DNA of 52,805 nt from Yersinia vastinensis. Lineage in GTDB: Bacteria > Pseudomonadota > Gammaproteobacteria > Enterobacterales > Enterobacteriaceae. The translations under genes were made by a program, and so were the position numbers. The notes under the pieces were generated by a model. That model made no database searches and had not been told where the DNA came from. It worked only from the letters and a program-made list of their open reading frames with translations. The first letter of the stretch is position 1, and every line of letters starts with the position of its first letter. The stretch is taken from the NCBI RefSeq assembly GCF_902726565.1, contig NZ_CACVAF010000019.1, positions 1 through 52,805 of the forward strand, given 5' to 3'. Of the stretch, positions 30,029-39,725 are shown piece after piece.

Positions 30029-30834
30029 TGTTGAAATTTTCAAGGTTTGCCATTGATGTTGCCCATTATCGTTGGTTGGGGCGAAAAACGTGGCACCCTT
30101 TATTGAGCAATATTTCTCTGGAGGTGAATCCGGGGGAACTGGTCGCGCTAGTGGGTGGCAGTGGTGAAGGTAAAAGTTTGTTATTGCAAAGTGCGTTGGG
30201 TTTATTGCCGGAGAACATGCGCTGTCACGGCGAGATTATTCTTGATGGGGACGTCTTGTGTGCCCAAGACAAAATTGAGCGGCGTGGTAAAGCCTTATGT
30301 TATGTTCCTCAAGGCGTCAGTGCACTGAATCCCTTGATTAAAGTCGGGTCGCAAATGACGCGGGCGGCACAGTTGAGTGGCGTAAAACTGCGGCTGGAAG
30401 ATGTTGCGATGCAATTGCAAACCTACAATCTTGCACCGGGTTTGGTGCATGATTTCCCGCGTCAACTCTCTGGTGGTATGGCAAAACGGGTGCTCACGAG
30501 TTGCGCTACCCTCACCAATGCTCGCTATATTTTGGCTGACGAAGTCACCTCATGGTTGGACGACGAACATGCCTGCCAGTTACTCACCCACTTGCGCGCT
30601 TTTTGCCAGCAGGGCCGCGGTATTTTATGGGTGACGCATGATCTGGCACTGGCGGCACGTTTTGCCGATAAAATTGCGGTGCTGCATAAAGGCGAATTAC
30701 ACGAAACACTGAGCGCCGATGAGCTGAAAAATAACGGCGGTAGCCCGTGGTTACAATCATTGTGGGCAGCATTGCCGGAACAACAATTTGTCAGCCAGCC
30801 GAGGCCTTTAACGGAGGTGGCGGAATATGTTTAG
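30028..30834 (+). CDS. yntD: Nickel ABC transporter ATPase (NikD-like)
   Basis: A 268-residue ABC ATPase. Walker A is GGSGEGKS, the signature LSGGMAKR, and Walker B YILADEVTSWLD. It shares one base with the yntC stop (TGATG). It energises YntBC together with YntE. Confidence 0.88.
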   Translation: MLKFSRFAIDVAHYRWLGRKTWHPLLSNISLEVNPGELVALVGGSGEGKSLLLQSALGLLPENMRCHGEIILDGDVLCAQDKIERRGKALCYVPQGVSALNPLIKVGSQMTRAAQLSGVKLRLEDVAMQLQTYNLAPGLVHDFPRQLSGGMAKRVLTSCATLTNARYILADEVTSWLDDEHACQLLTHLRAFCQQGRGILWVTHDLALAARFADKIAVLHKGELHETLSADELKNNGGSPWLQSLWAALPEQQFVSQPRPLTEVAEYV

Positions 30835-31492
30835 TGTTGACAGCCTAACGATTGTTCAGGGGGGGAAACGGCTGTGGGATTCGGTCTCATTTTCACTGAC
30901 CCCAGGGGAGCGGCTAGGTATTTCAGCCCCCAGTGGTTTTGGTAAAACCACGTTGGGCCGTGTATTAGCGCAGTGGCAATCGGCGACATCGGGTCAAATT
31001 CGGGTCGGAGGGGCTTTGCTGGATAAAAAGGGGTATTGCCCTGTCCAACTGGTACCTCAGCACCCTGAACAAAGTTTTAATCCCTACCGAACAACCGGTG
31101 AAAGCCTACATGATGCCTGGCGACCAGATGCGCACTGGCTTGAGCGTATGGTGGTTAATCCTGATTGGTTAAAACGCCGACCTGATGAACTTTCTGGCGG
31201 AGAGTTAGCCCGTATTGCGCTGTTACGTGCACTGGACCCGCGAACTCGCTATTTGATTGCCGATGAAGTAACCGCACAATTGGATGCACATATTCAGGCC
31301 CAAGTCTGGCAGGTTTTATTGGAGGAGGCTGCTCGTCGTCCATTAGGGTTAATTGTTTTTAGTCACAATAAATCATTATTAGAAAAAGTGTGCTCGCGAA
31401 TATGGATCCCCGAAAGGGAGAGTAAAAATACGCTGTACCCGCGACCCCAAGTTAAGCCTCACCTTGGTTTGGCTATGATAAAAACAGGGTGA
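30827..31492 (+). CDS. yntE: Nickel ABC transporter ATPase (NikE-like)
   Basis: A 221-residue ABC ATPase, short for the family. Walker A is APSGFGKTT, the signature LSGGELARI, and Walker B YLIADEVTAQLD. The start overlaps yntD by 8 bases. The last gene of yntABCDE; a 1.1-kb gap to ureA follows. Confidence 0.88.
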   Translation: MFSVDSLTIVQGGKRLWDSVSFSLTPGERLGISAPSGFGKTTLGRVLAQWQSATSGQIRVGGALLDKKGYCPVQLVPQHPEQSFNPYRTTGESLHDAWRPDAHWLERMVVNPDWLKRRPDELSGGELARIALLRALDPRTRYLIADEVTAQLDAHIQAQVWQVLLEEAARRPLGLIVFSHNKSLLEKVCSRIWIPERESKNTLYPRPQVKPHLGLAMIKTG

Positions 31493-32133
31493 TTTGGATG
31501 AGGATTAATAGGTGTAACATTAAGTATTAATGATGAAATAATAATGTTTCGTGATAGTGACAGTTAGAAGATAATTGTTTTGTATTATGCGCCATTATAA
31601 GTTTATTGATTAAGATCATATTATTCTTAATTAATTATAATAGTACTCGGCCAGACAAAACGAATAATGATTAACATAGTGGTAAGATAAGTTTACATCA
31701 AAGAATAAAATACTGATAAATAGACATCGATAGTGAGGCTAAACGCCATTTTGAATGCCGATTATCTGTTTTAGTGTGTTTCTTATCCGAATTTTATCCG
31801 GTTAAATACCCTCGTAATTTGTATGGTTCCTCTCGCCCATCATGGCTTTTCTTACATAAAATCCCCAGTTGGAGAGGTCTTGAATACTTTATTTTTGACA
31901 AATAAAAACCCTCTCAAAATGTTAGTTAACATATTGATTTTTATCTAAAGTTAAAGACTATATTTAGGTGAAGTATAGCGCTTTATATTAAATTTTCAAT
32001 TAAGGGTGAATTTTCTAGGTTTTGGTCTATATTGGTTAAAGGTGCATTTTTATAGCAACGTCTTGATTTATAGTTATCTATGCTGCAAAAAACGATACCG
32101 ACATTTCGTTATAAATAAAGGGACTCTTTAGCT
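31493..32133. other. AT-rich gap between yntE and the ure region
   Basis: About 640 bases, strongly AT-rich, with no convincing gene, RNA gene or terminator. Base composition differs visibly from the flanking operons. Confidence 0.5.
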
Positions 32134-32316
32134 ATGACACTAGCTATAAAAAGCAAACGATTAATCGGTCACTTCTTATATTTGCTACTGTGGATAAATG
32201 CAGTGGTGCATTTTCGTTTTAGTAAAAAAATATTAATAAACTTAGTTTTAGTATTGCTTGGGATAACTAAAAGCGGTAAAAAATACCTATCAAGAAAAAT
32301 CATCATACAAATATAA
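32134..32316 (+). CDS. Possible small basic hydrophobic protein, 60 residues
   Basis: I do not recognise it. The product would be basic with one hydrophobic stretch (HFLYLLLWINAVVHF). AGGGA lies 11 bases before the ATG, a weak fit. The high AT content makes a chance open frame possible, so this is a low-confidence gene in the ynt-ure gap. Confidence 0.25.
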   Translation: MTLAIKSKRLIGHFLYLLLWINAVVHFRFSKKILINLVLVLLGITKSGKKYLSRKIIIQI

Positions 32317-32430
32317 CGCTTTGTTTTCTACAGTTGTTGCCTGCGAGGTGGCGGGGAATTCATGCTGCTTTTAGCCGGTCACTCGACATTAAAAGCACAG
32401 GATAAATATTTAGCAGAAGATCGATGGTAA
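32317..32430 (+). pseudogene. Possible C-terminal remnant of a tyrosine recombinase
   Basis: A short frame after a stop codon ends with AGHSTLKAQDKYLAEDRW and a stop. The G-H-S-T followed by Tyr nine residues after the His has the spacing of box II of phage integrases (for example LGHSTIxMTxxYAH). The preceding LRGGGEFMLLLAG resembles the NGGN-x-LQRILG stretch of P2-type integrases with a residue or two missing. No N-terminal part is present. This is a motif-level guess. Confidence 0.35.
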
Positions 32431-32620
32431 TTAAAAAGTAAAAAAGAATTCGAATGAAGAATCTCTACAGGAGGATGCACTTAAATTCTGGAAGACTCTA
32501 ATTAGCAGCATCAATGTCTATTTTTATCAGCAATAACAAGGGATAACCCTTTATAGGTAAGCGATAGAGCTTATAGGTTGTTTTTTACTCTCACTTTCTT
32601 AACCAGATACAGGAGGGCTT
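32431..32620 (+). promoter_or_regulatory. Region upstream of ureA
   Basis: A 190-bp AT-rich stretch ending in the ureA ribosome site AGGAGG (32611-32616). It should contain the urease promoter; I see no match to a known activator site. Confidence 0.4.
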
Positions 32621-32923
32621 ATGCAGCTCACCCCAAGAGAAGTTGAAAAGCTCATGATCTACACGCTGTCTGATGTGGCGCTCAAACGCAAAGCACGTGG
32701 CTTGAAACTCAATTATCCAGAAGCTGTTTCTATTATTACAGTGACTGCGATGGAAGGGGCCAGAGATGGCAAATCCGTAGAAGACGTCATGAAAGAGGCC
32801 AGTAAAGTTCTCACTAAGGATGATGTGATGGACGGGGTGGCTGATCTGATTCCCAATGTTCAGGTTGAAGCAATTTTTACTGACGGTAGCCGCTTGGTCA
32901 CGGTGCACGATCCCATTAAATAA
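32621..32923 (+). CDS. ureA: Urease gamma subunit
   Basis: A 100-residue structural subunit of urease, which hydrolyses urea to ammonia and carbamate. It starts [12 protein letters not shown] and carries the family motif [20 protein letters not shown]. The length equals the family norm. AGGAGG precedes the ATG. It is the first gene of ureABCEFGD. Confidence 0.98.
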   Translation: MQLTPREVEKLMIYTLSDVALKRKARGLKLNYPEAVSIITVTAMEGARDGKSVEDVMKEASKVLTKDDVMDGVADLIPNVQVEAIFTDGSRLVTVHDPIK

Positions 32924-32976
32924 GTGATGGCAACATGCGAGTAAAACCTGAATTAAATATTGCAGAGGATTAAAGC

Positions 32977-33453
32977 ATGAGCGCAAAAAAAGGTACTAGC
33001 ACTACAGGCACTACAGGCACTAAAGGCATTGATACTAAAGGCACAACGGAAAAGAATACGCCCCTTGGTGGTTGCATTTTAGCTGATGAGCCGATCACCT
33101 TTAATGAGAATAAACCCGTGACCAAAGTGAAGGTTCGCAACACGGGTGACCGCCCAATCCAAGTCGGTTCTCATTTTCACTTCTTTGAAGCTAACCGCGC
33201 ACTTGAATTTGATCGTACCGCGGCTTATGGCAAAAGACTGAATATCTCTTCAACAACCGCAATCCGTTTTGAACCCGGTGATGAAACTGAAGTTTCGCTA
33301 ATTCCTTTCGGTGGTAAGCAAACACTGTATGGCTTTAATAACCTGGTGGATGGCTGGACCGGTGAAGGTGTGGTTCCTAATAGTGAGCGCCCGGATAAGC
33401 TAGAAGCTATCCGCCGTGCGGCTGCACGTGGTTTCAAATCATCATCTAAATAA
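32977..33453 (+). CDS. ureB: Urease beta subunit
   Basis: A 158-residue subunit. The core begins about residue 29 ([19 protein letters not shown]) and contains [18 protein letters not shown] and [14 protein letters not shown]. The N-terminal extension of about 28 residues is low-complexity Thr/Gly/Lys, encoded by 9-bp tandem repeats. The core matches the roughly 105-residue beta chain of Klebsiella urease; extended beta subunits are known in Yersinia. Confidence 0.97.
   Translation: MSAKKGTSTTGTTGTKGIDTKGTTEKNTPLGGCILADEPITFNENKPVTKVKVRNTGDRPIQVGSHFHFFEANRALEFDRTAAYGKRLNISSTTAIRFEPGDETEVSLIPFGGKQTLYGFNNLVDGWTGEGVVPNSERPDKLEAIRRAAARGFKSSSK
33001..33042 (+). repeat. 9-bp tandem repeat inside ureB
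   Basis: Units ACTACAGGC (33001-33009, 33010-33018), then ACTAAAGGC (33019-33027 and, after six bases, 33034-33042). The unit length keeps the frame (TTG/TKG), so copy number can change without breaking the gene. Confidence 0.85.
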
Positions 33454-33541
33454 CACCTTATCTCAATGAAACATCATCGAAATTCGCATACGTGTAATTA
33501 GGCAACCCATTACACGCACCGGAAAAAGAAAGGAGCGACAG

Positions 33542-35260
33542 ATGCCTCAAATTTCTCGGCAAGAATACGCGGGTCTATTTGGCCCAACGACTGGCGATAA
33601 AATACGTTTGGGTGATACCAATCTGTTTATCGAAATCGAAAAAGACCTGCGTGGATATGGTGAAGAGTCAGTTTACGGTGGCGGTAAGTCACTGCGTGAC
33701 GGGATGGGGGCGAACAACCATCTGACCCGCGATAACGGTGTACTGGATTTAGTGATAACCAACGTCACGATTGTTGATGCCCGTTTAGGGGTGATTAAAG
33801 CTGACGTCGGTATTCGTGATGGCAAAATTGCCGGCATCGGCAAAAGTGGTAACCCTGGTGTGATGGATGGCGTGACTCCGGGTATGGTGGTAGGGGTCAG
33901 TACCGATGCTATTTCAGGCGAGCATTTGATTCTCACCGCAGCGGGCATCGATTCCCATATCCATTTAATCTCTCCACAACAGGCTTATCATGCCTTGTCC
34001 AACGGTGTAACAACCTTCTTCGGCGGTGGTATTGGCCCAACCGATGGGACTAACGGCACAACGGTAACACCTGGCCCATGGAATATTCGCCAAATGCTGC
34101 GTTCTGTCGAAGGCTTGCCAGTTAACGTGGGTATTTTGGGTAAAGGGAACTCTTACGGACGTGGTCCTCTATTGGAGCAAGCCATTGCCGGTGTTGTGGG
34201 CTTTAAAGTCCATGAGGACTGGGGTGCGACGGCCAATGCCCTGCGTCATTCACTGAGAATGGCGGATGAAATGGATATTCAGGTGTCCGTGCATACCGAC
34301 AGTTTGAACGAATGCGGCTATGTGGAAGATACCATTGATGCGTTTGAAGGCCGCACTATTCATACCTTCCATACCGAAGGTGCGGGTGGGGGGCATGCGC
34401 CGGATATTATCCGCGTAGCCAGCCAGCCTAACGTACTGCCAAGTTCAACCAACCCAACTCTGCCATACGGTATCAATAGTCAGGCTGAACTGTTTGACAT
34501 GATCATGGTGTGTCATAACCTCAACCCGAATGTGCCAGCCGACGTCTCCTTCGCTGAAAGCCGTGTACGTCCGGAAACCATCGCCGCAGAAAACGTGCTG
34601 CACGATATGGGGGTTATTTCCATGTTCTCCAGTGACTCACAGGCCATGGGGCGTGTTGGGGAAAACTGGTTACGCGTTATGCAAACAGCCAATGCGATGA
34701 AAGCATCACGTGGCAAATTGCCAGAAGATGCTGCGGGTAACGATAACTTCCGTGTACTGCGCTACGTAGCGAAAATCACCATTAACCCAGCTATTGCACA
34801 AGGTGTCAGTCATGTTATTGGCTCCGTCGAAGTGGGCAAAATGGCCGATTTGGTGTTGTGGGATCCGCGCTTCTTTGGTGCCAAACCTAAACTGGTTATC
34901 AAAGGCGGCATGATCAACTGGGCTGCGATGGGTGACCCTAACGCATCACTGCCAACCCCACAACCGGTGTTCTATCGTCCAATGTTTGGGGCAATGGGGA
35001 AAACCCTGCAAGACACTTGCGTCACCTTCGTTTCTCAAGCGGCACTTGATGATGGTGTGAAAGAGAAAGCGGGGCTAGACCGTCAGGTTATTGCGGTTAA
35101 AAACTGCCGTACCATTTCTAAACATGACTTGGTGCGTAATGACCAAACACCAAACATTGAAGTGGACCCTGAAACCTTTGCGGTGAAAGTGGATGGCGTG
35201 CATGCCACCTGTGAGCCTATTGATACAGCGTCAATGAACCAGCGCTACTTCTTTGGCTGA
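33542..35260 (+). CDS. ureC: Urease alpha subunit, catalytic
   Basis: A 572-residue catalytic subunit with a dinickel centre. The ligands are complete: His139 and His141 (GIDSHIHLI), the carbamylated Lys222 (GFKVHEDWG), His251 (VSVHTDSL), His277 (HTFHTEG), the flap Cys324-His325 (MVCHNLNPN) and Asp365 (SSDSQAMG). All are offset by +5 from Klebsiella numbering. GAAAGGAG precedes the ATG. The gene is intact. Confidence 0.98.
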   Translation: MPQISRQEYAGLFGPTTGDKIRLGDTNLFIEIEKDLRGYGEESVYGGGKSLRDGMGANNHLTRDNGVLDLVITNVTIVDARLGVIKADVGIRDGKIAGIGKSGNPGVMDGVTPGMVVGVSTDAISGEHLILTAAGIDSHIHLISPQQAYHALSNGVTTFFGGGIGPTDGTNGTTVTPGPWNIRQMLRSVEGLPVNVGILGKGNSYGRGPLLEQAIAGVVGFKVHEDWGATANALRHSLRMADEMDIQVSVHTDSLNECGYVEDTIDAFEGRTIHTFHTEGAGGGHAPDIIRVASQPNVLPSSTNPTLPYGINSQAELFDMIMVCHNLNPNVPADVSFAESRVRPETIAAENVLHDMGVISMFSSDSQAMGRVGENWLRVMQTANAMKASRGKLPEDAAGNDNFRVLRYVAKITINPAIAQGVSHVIGSVEVGKMADLVLWDPRFFGAKPKLVIKGGMINWAAMGDPNASLPTPQPVFYRPMFGAMGKTLQDTCVTFVSQAALDDGVKEKAGLDRQVIAVKNCRTISKHDLVRNDQTPNIEVDPETFAVKVDGVHATCEPIDTASMNQRYFFG

Positions 35261-35421
35261 TGGATGAGTCTGGACGCAAATCCAGTTTGTTTAAGCATTC
35301 AGCTTGCCCATGGTAAGTGTCATCTGGCTCTTGGATGGGGCGATCAACAATTGCTGGGATGAATGACACAGAAAAGGATTTCATTACTGTGGGCAACTGA
35401 CAAACGCAAGGAATAAATAAC

Positions 35422-36120
35422 ATGATTTTGATAGAGCACATTCTTGGCAATGTGAAAAAAGATCCGGTTTGGCAGGCGAAGCTCAAAGATGCCACGTTTG
35501 ATCTCTTGGTCTTGGATCAACGGGAAGCGCAAAAAAGCCGCTGCCGTAAATCCAGTACCCAAGGTCTGGATCTCGGTATTTCTCTCGACCGACACGTTGT
35601 TCTTGCTGATGGTGATGTGCTGGCATGGGATGAAAAAACCAATGTCGCGGTAGTGGTACAGATCAATTTGCGCGATGTCATGGTCATTGATTTGAGCGAA
35701 CTGAAAAGCCGTTCACCGGATGAGCTGATTAAAACCTGTTTTGAGCTTGGTCACGCGTTAGGCAATCAGCACTGGAAGGCGGTCACTAAAAATAATGAGG
35801 TCTATGTACCTTTGACGGTGGCGACCACCATGATGGATTCCGTCATGAGAACCCACGGTTTTCAGCATCTCCCTTTCCGTTTTGTTAAGGGAGCGGAAAT
35901 TCTGCCATTGCTGAGTAACTCCGAAGCCCGGTTGTTATTTGGTGGTGCAGAAGACACTGACACCCATGTTCATGTAGCCAGCCCCTTGGATGAGCCTCAT
36001 GGGTCCGGTTTACATATTCACGGTATTCATTCTCACGGTGATGGGCACTCGCATAGCCATGATGGTGACCACAGTCATGGTCACAGCCACGGCGATCATG
36101 ACCACGATCATAAACACTGA
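35422..36120 (+). CDS. ureE: Urease accessory protein UreE (nickel chaperone)
   Basis: A 232-residue metallochaperone that delivers nickel to the apo-urease complex. The N-terminal domain (to about residue 75) and the metal-binding domain ([19 protein letters not shown]) are typical. From about residue 175 the protein is a His/Asp/Gly-rich tail that should bind several nickel ions. It lies 161 bp after ureC, a wider gap than elsewhere in the operon. Confidence 0.95.
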   Translation: MILIEHILGNVKKDPVWQAKLKDATFDLLVLDQREAQKSRCRKSSTQGLDLGISLDRHVVLADGDVLAWDEKTNVAVVVQINLRDVMVIDLSELKSRSPDELIKTCFELGHALGNQHWKAVTKNNEVYVPLTVATTMMDSVMRTHGFQHLPFRFVKGAEILPLLSNSEARLLFGGAEDTDTHVHVASPLDEPHGSGLHIHGIHSHGDGHSHSHDGDHSHGHSHGDHDHDHKH

Positions 36121-36140
36121 TCCGGCAGGGAGGCACCGCA

Positions 36141-36827
36141 ATGAATGCATCAGATCTCATTCGTATCATGCAGTTTGGTGATTCCGTACTGCCGGTCGGG
36201 GCCTTTACGTTTTCCAATGGCGTGGAATCGGCTATCCAAACTGGGGTTGTTCATGATGTGCCAACACTGAAAGGCTTTGTGTTGACGGCACTCAAGCAGG
36301 CTGCCAGTTGCGATGGAATGGGGGTTGTCGCTGCTCACCGTGCGGTGGTGGCCGATGACCGAGACGGTATCATCCGTGCTGATTGGGCCGTGAATAACCG
36401 CAAGTTAAATGAAGAAAGTCGCCTGATGGCAACCCGAATGGGGAAAAAATTGGCAGAGATGTCAATTCATGTGGTGGAACACCCACTGATCAGCTGGTGG
36501 CTGGAACAGATAAAAAATGGCAATACCGCGGGGACGTACCCAGTGACTCAGGCCATCGTTATGGCCGCTCAGGGAATTGGTCAGAGAGAGGTGGTCGTCA
36601 TGCATCAATATGGTGTGGCGATGACAATATTAAGTGCGGCGATGCGGTTGATGCGTGTGACCCATTTCGACACTCAGCATATTTTATTTGAATTAAATCA
36701 TGATATTGAGAAGTTCTGTGATATTGCCGAAATTGGCGATATTGAACAGATGTCTTCTTATGTCCCGATTGTGGATGTGCTAGCGGCGGTGCATGTAAAA
36801 GCGCACGTCCGCTTATTCAGTAATTAA
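36141..36827 (+). CDS. ureF: Urease accessory protein UreF
   Basis: A 228-residue helical protein that forms the activation complex with UreD and UreG on apo-urease. The conserved [17 protein letters not shown] is at residues 14-30. GGGAGG precedes the ATG, 20 bp after ureE. Confidence 0.95.
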   Translation: MNASDLIRIMQFGDSVLPVGAFTFSNGVESAIQTGVVHDVPTLKGFVLTALKQAASCDGMGVVAAHRAVVADDRDGIIRADWAVNNRKLNEESRLMATRMGKKLAEMSIHVVEHPLISWWLEQIKNGNTAGTYPVTQAIVMAAQGIGQREVVVMHQYGVAMTILSAAMRLMRVTHFDTQHILFELNHDIEKFCDIAEIGDIEQMSSYVPIVDVLAAVHVKAHVRLFSN

Positions 36828-36908
36828 TAAGAATGAATTCTGAGTACTGGGTTTTTCTGCCAACCGAGTACAGGCTCAACATCAGATTAAAATTAAGAGG
36901 ATTATCCC

Positions 36909-37574
36909 GTGAATAGCCATTCAACCGACAAACGCAAAAAGATAACTCGTATTGGTATTGGTGGCCCGGTGGGTTCAGGAAAAACCGCCATCATTGAAGT
37001 GATCACCCCTATTTTGATTAAACGGGGCATTAAGCCACTGATTATTACCAATGACATCGTGACAACTGAAGATGCCAAGCAGGTGAAGCGCACACTGAAA
37101 GGCATCTTGGATGAAGAAAAAATTCTCGGGGTGGAAACGGGGGCCTGCCCGCACACGGCGGTACGCGAAGACCCAAGTATGAATATCGCGGCGGTGGAAG
37201 AGATGGAAGAACGCTTCCCCGAGAGCGACCTTATCATGATTGAAAGTGGTGGTGACAACCTGACACTGACATTCAGCCCTGCGTTGGCCGACTTCTATAT
37301 CTATGTTATCGACGTGGCTGAAGGTGAAAAAATCCCACGAAAAAATGGCCCTGGCTTGGTTCAGGCTGACATTTTGGTTATCAATAAAATCGACCTTGCC
37401 CCATATGTTGGTGCCAGCCTGGATGTAATGGAAAGTGATACTAAAGTGGTGCGCGGTGATCGCCCTTATATCCTGACCAACTGCAAAACTGGACAAGGTA
37501 TTGAGGAACTGGTGGACATGATTATGCGCGACTTCTTGTTTACTCACGTACAACCGCAAGGAGAGCATGCATGA
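36909..37574 (+). CDS. ureG: Urease accessory GTPase UreG
   Basis: A 221-residue GTPase of the SIMIBI class that drives nickel insertion. The P-loop is [10 protein letters not shown] (residues 18-27), and the motifs [23 protein letters not shown] and NKIDL are present. The Cys-Pro-His motif binds the nickel that couples to GTP hydrolysis. Its stop overlaps the ureD start (ATGA). Confidence 0.97.
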   Translation: MNSHSTDKRKKITRIGIGGPVGSGKTAIIEVITPILIKRGIKPLIITNDIVTTEDAKQVKRTLKGILDEEKILGVETGACPHTAVREDPSMNIAAVEEMEERFPESDLIMIESGGDNLTLTFSPALADFYIYVIDVAEGEKIPRKNGPGLVQADILVINKIDLAPYVGASLDVMESDTKVVRGDRPYILTNCKTGQGIEELVDMIMRDFLFTHVQPQGEHA

Positions 37575-38536
37575 CATCTCAGAGCCAGAATATCGTGGAA
37601 ACTCCTTCACGGGTTCGTGCTCACGCATTAGGTGTTAACGCGCCGGAACTAGCGAAATATCAGGACGAACCGGCGCAAATGCGTAGCGGGGCAGTAGGAA
37701 AAAGTGGCTATCTCAAATTGAGATTCGCCAAACGTGAGCATCGCAGTATTTTGGCGGAAATGGAAAGACGTGTGCCCTCATTGGTGCAAAAGGCGTTGTA
37801 CTGGGATGAAGAAATGCCGGAATTACCTTGTGTCACCATGATTTCAACATCGGGTTGTATTTTACAAGGCGACCGGCTGGCCACTGATGTGCTGGTAGAG
37901 GCAGGGGCTTGCGCTCATGTCACCACACAATCAGCGACCAAAGTTCACATGATGAATGCGAACTATGCTTCCCAGATCCAGAATTTTACGGTGGAAGAGG
38001 GGGGCTATCTGGAGTTTATGCCAGACCCTCTGATCCCACATCGTAATTCCCGCTTTATTACGGATACCACCATTCATATTCACCCTACGGCAACGGCGAT
38101 TTATTCCGAAGTATTGATGTCAGGGCGTAAATATCACCATGAGGATGAGCGTTTTGGTTTTGATGTCTATTCCTCACGCGTGGCCGCGCACAATTTGGAA
38201 GGTAGAGAGCTGTTTGTTGAGAAGTATGTGTTGGAACCGAAGTCTGAAAGTCTGGATGCCATTGGTGTAATGCAATCATTCGATGCGTTTGGCAATGTGA
38301 TTTTATTAACACCTAAAGAGCATCACGACCGCATTCTGGCACGCGTACCTGCACATTTTGATATTAAGGGCGGGATTGCCAGTGGGGCGACTCGCTTACC
38401 GAATGACTGCGGTTTAGTGTTTAAAGCACTGGGTATTGACAGTGCGGGAGTAAAAGCTGAAATCCGTCAGTTTTGGAAGATAGCCCGTGAGGAGATTCTC
38501 GGCATTACATTGCCGGAAAAATTCTTATGGCGCTAG
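37571..38536 (+). CDS. ureD: Urease accessory protein UreD, intact
   Basis: A 321-residue scaffold protein that binds apo-urease and recruits UreF-UreG. Family features include [24 protein letters not shown] and [14 protein letters not shown] [10 protein letters not shown]. The frame runs through a run of six G (37999-38004) at VEEGGYLEF. In Y. pestis an extra G in ureD silences urease; here the run is six and the gene is whole. It overlaps ureG by four bases. Confidence 0.96.
   Translation: MTSQSQNIVETPSRVRAHALGVNAPELAKYQDEPAQMRSGAVGKSGYLKLRFAKREHRSILAEMERRVPSLVQKALYWDEEMPELPCVTMISTSGCILQGDRLATDVLVEAGACAHVTTQSATKVHMMNANYASQIQNFTVEEGGYLEFMPDPLIPHRNSRFITDTTIHIHPTATAIYSEVLMSGRKYHHEDERFGFDVYSSRVAAHNLEGRELFVEKYVLEPKSESLDAIGVMQSFDAFGNVILLTPKEHHDRILARVPAHFDIKGGIASGATRLPNDCGLVFKALGIDSAGVKAEIRQFWKIAREEILGITLPEKFLWR
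37999..38004 (+). repeat. Six-G homopolymer in ureD
   Basis: GGGGGG within GAAGAG-GGG-GGC-TAT. It is the obvious slippage site in ureD; one extra G would end UreD early. Confidence 0.9.
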
Positions 38537-38581
38537 GTGTCACCTAATGCCACTTGCTGTTGTAGTCACTTATCGCTACAG

Positions 38582-38708
38582 CAGTAAGTGATTCAGGGAA
38601 TGAGTGCAGCAAGGCAGCAAACGAGAGACTCTCGATGAACTGATATCAGTCAGTGATTCGGGGAATGAGTGCAGCGAACACCGCTGCGACTTCAAGTAAG
38701 AAGGATAA
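38582..38708 (+). repeat. ERIC element (about 127 bp) between ureD and yut
   Basis: The stretch follows the ERIC consensus: GCAGCAAGGCAGCAAACGAG on the left, AGTCAGTGATTCGGGGAATG in the centre and GCAGCGAACACCGCTGCGAC then TTCAAGTAAGAAGG on the right. The boundaries are approximate. It ends about 4 bases before the yut ATG, so the yut ribosome site lies in its right end. A 24-bp near-repeat (38587-38610 and 38652-38675, one mismatch) sits within it. Confidence 0.8.
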
Positions 38709-38712
38709 AATA

Positions 38713-39702
38713 ATGAATGCGAAAACGGGCAACCTATCCGGCTGGGCACAACTCAGTGCTTCAAATGTTTTCATTGAATTTATCGACACAACGTTGCGTG
38801 GCTGTGCTCAGGTGATGTTCCAGAATAACCCGTTGACGGGTTTATTCTTCTTTGTTGCGATATTTGTCGGCGCGTATGGTGAAGGTAATCCGGCAGTGGC
38901 TTATGGTTGTGTGCTAGGCACTGTGGTGGCCACATTCACCGGGTTAACCATGCGTGACCGTAAATCATGGCGCTCGGGGCTATATGGCTACAATGGGTGC
39001 TTAGTTGGTGCGGCATTACCCACGTTTTTGGTTACTACACCGGTAGTTTGGGCTTGTATTGTCTTAGGCAGCATTGTGTCAGTGATTGTGATGGCTTGTA
39101 TTGCTGATATTTTAAAAACGTGGAAAGTGGCGGCGTTAACGGCTCCTTTTGTTCTCACCACTTGGATAATATTACTGGCCAGCTACGCTTTTGCCGGTCT
39201 GCAGAGTAACGGATTGCCAGCACCAGCACTGCCTCATTCATTTGTTTTGGATGCCGGGGTCCCTGTTGCGGGTAATATTTTCGTCAGCATGTTTAATGGT
39301 ATTTCCGAAGTCTTCTTACTCAGTAGCTTGATTGGTGGCATTATTTTTGTCATTGGGCTGGCGGTAGAATCACTTTGGGCAGCGGTATTTGCAATGGGTG
39401 GCTCGCTACTGGCACTTTTCACTGCCATATTCCTTGGTGCAGACCCTGCCAGTATTGATACCGGGCTTTATGCTTTCAGTGCCGTGCTAACAGCTATCGC
39501 TCTGGGATCGACATTTAATAAACCCAGTTGGCGTGTTTTGGCTTATACCATCATCGGCGTTATTTTTACGGTGATCGTACAAGGCGCTCTAAATATCTTA
39601 TTGGCGCCTGTTGGTATTCCTACTTTGACGATGCCGTTTGTTCTGGCCTCATGGTTATTCCTGGTGCCGAATAAAGATGTGATGCCAGCACATAGACAAT
39701 AG
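38713..39702 (+). CDS. yut: Urea transporter Yut
   Basis: A 329-residue polytopic membrane protein of the urea transporter (UT) family, with the two homologous halves typical of these channels (NNPLTGLFFFVAIFVGAYGEGNPAVAYG in the first half; LYGYNGCLVGAALPTF follows). In Yersinia it takes up urea for urease. The start is ATG 38713 (MNAKTGNL) with AAGGA seven bases upstream. The frame is open 20 codons further to a GTG, but those codons are read from the ERIC element and I reject them. Confidence 0.93.
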   Translation: MNAKTGNLSGWAQLSASNVFIEFIDTTLRGCAQVMFQNNPLTGLFFFVAIFVGAYGEGNPAVAYGCVLGTVVATFTGLTMRDRKSWRSGLYGYNGCLVGAALPTFLVTTPVVWACIVLGSIVSVIVMACIADILKTWKVAALTAPFVLTTWIILLASYAFAGLQSNGLPAPALPHSFVLDAGVPVAGNIFVSMFNGISEVFLLSSLIGGIIFVIGLAVESLWAAVFAMGGSLLALFTAIFLGADPASIDTGLYAFSAVLTAIALGSTFNKPSWRVLAYTIIGVIFTVIVQGALNILLAPVGIPTLTMPFVLASWLFLVPNKDVMPAHRQ

Positions 39703-39725
39703 CGGTTTTATTCTGGAGCACGAAT

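Noticed and set aside
38653-38712. GTG-started extension of yut
   Set aside because: The 20 codons are read from the ERIC element; the ATG at 38713 has its own well-spaced AAGGA.
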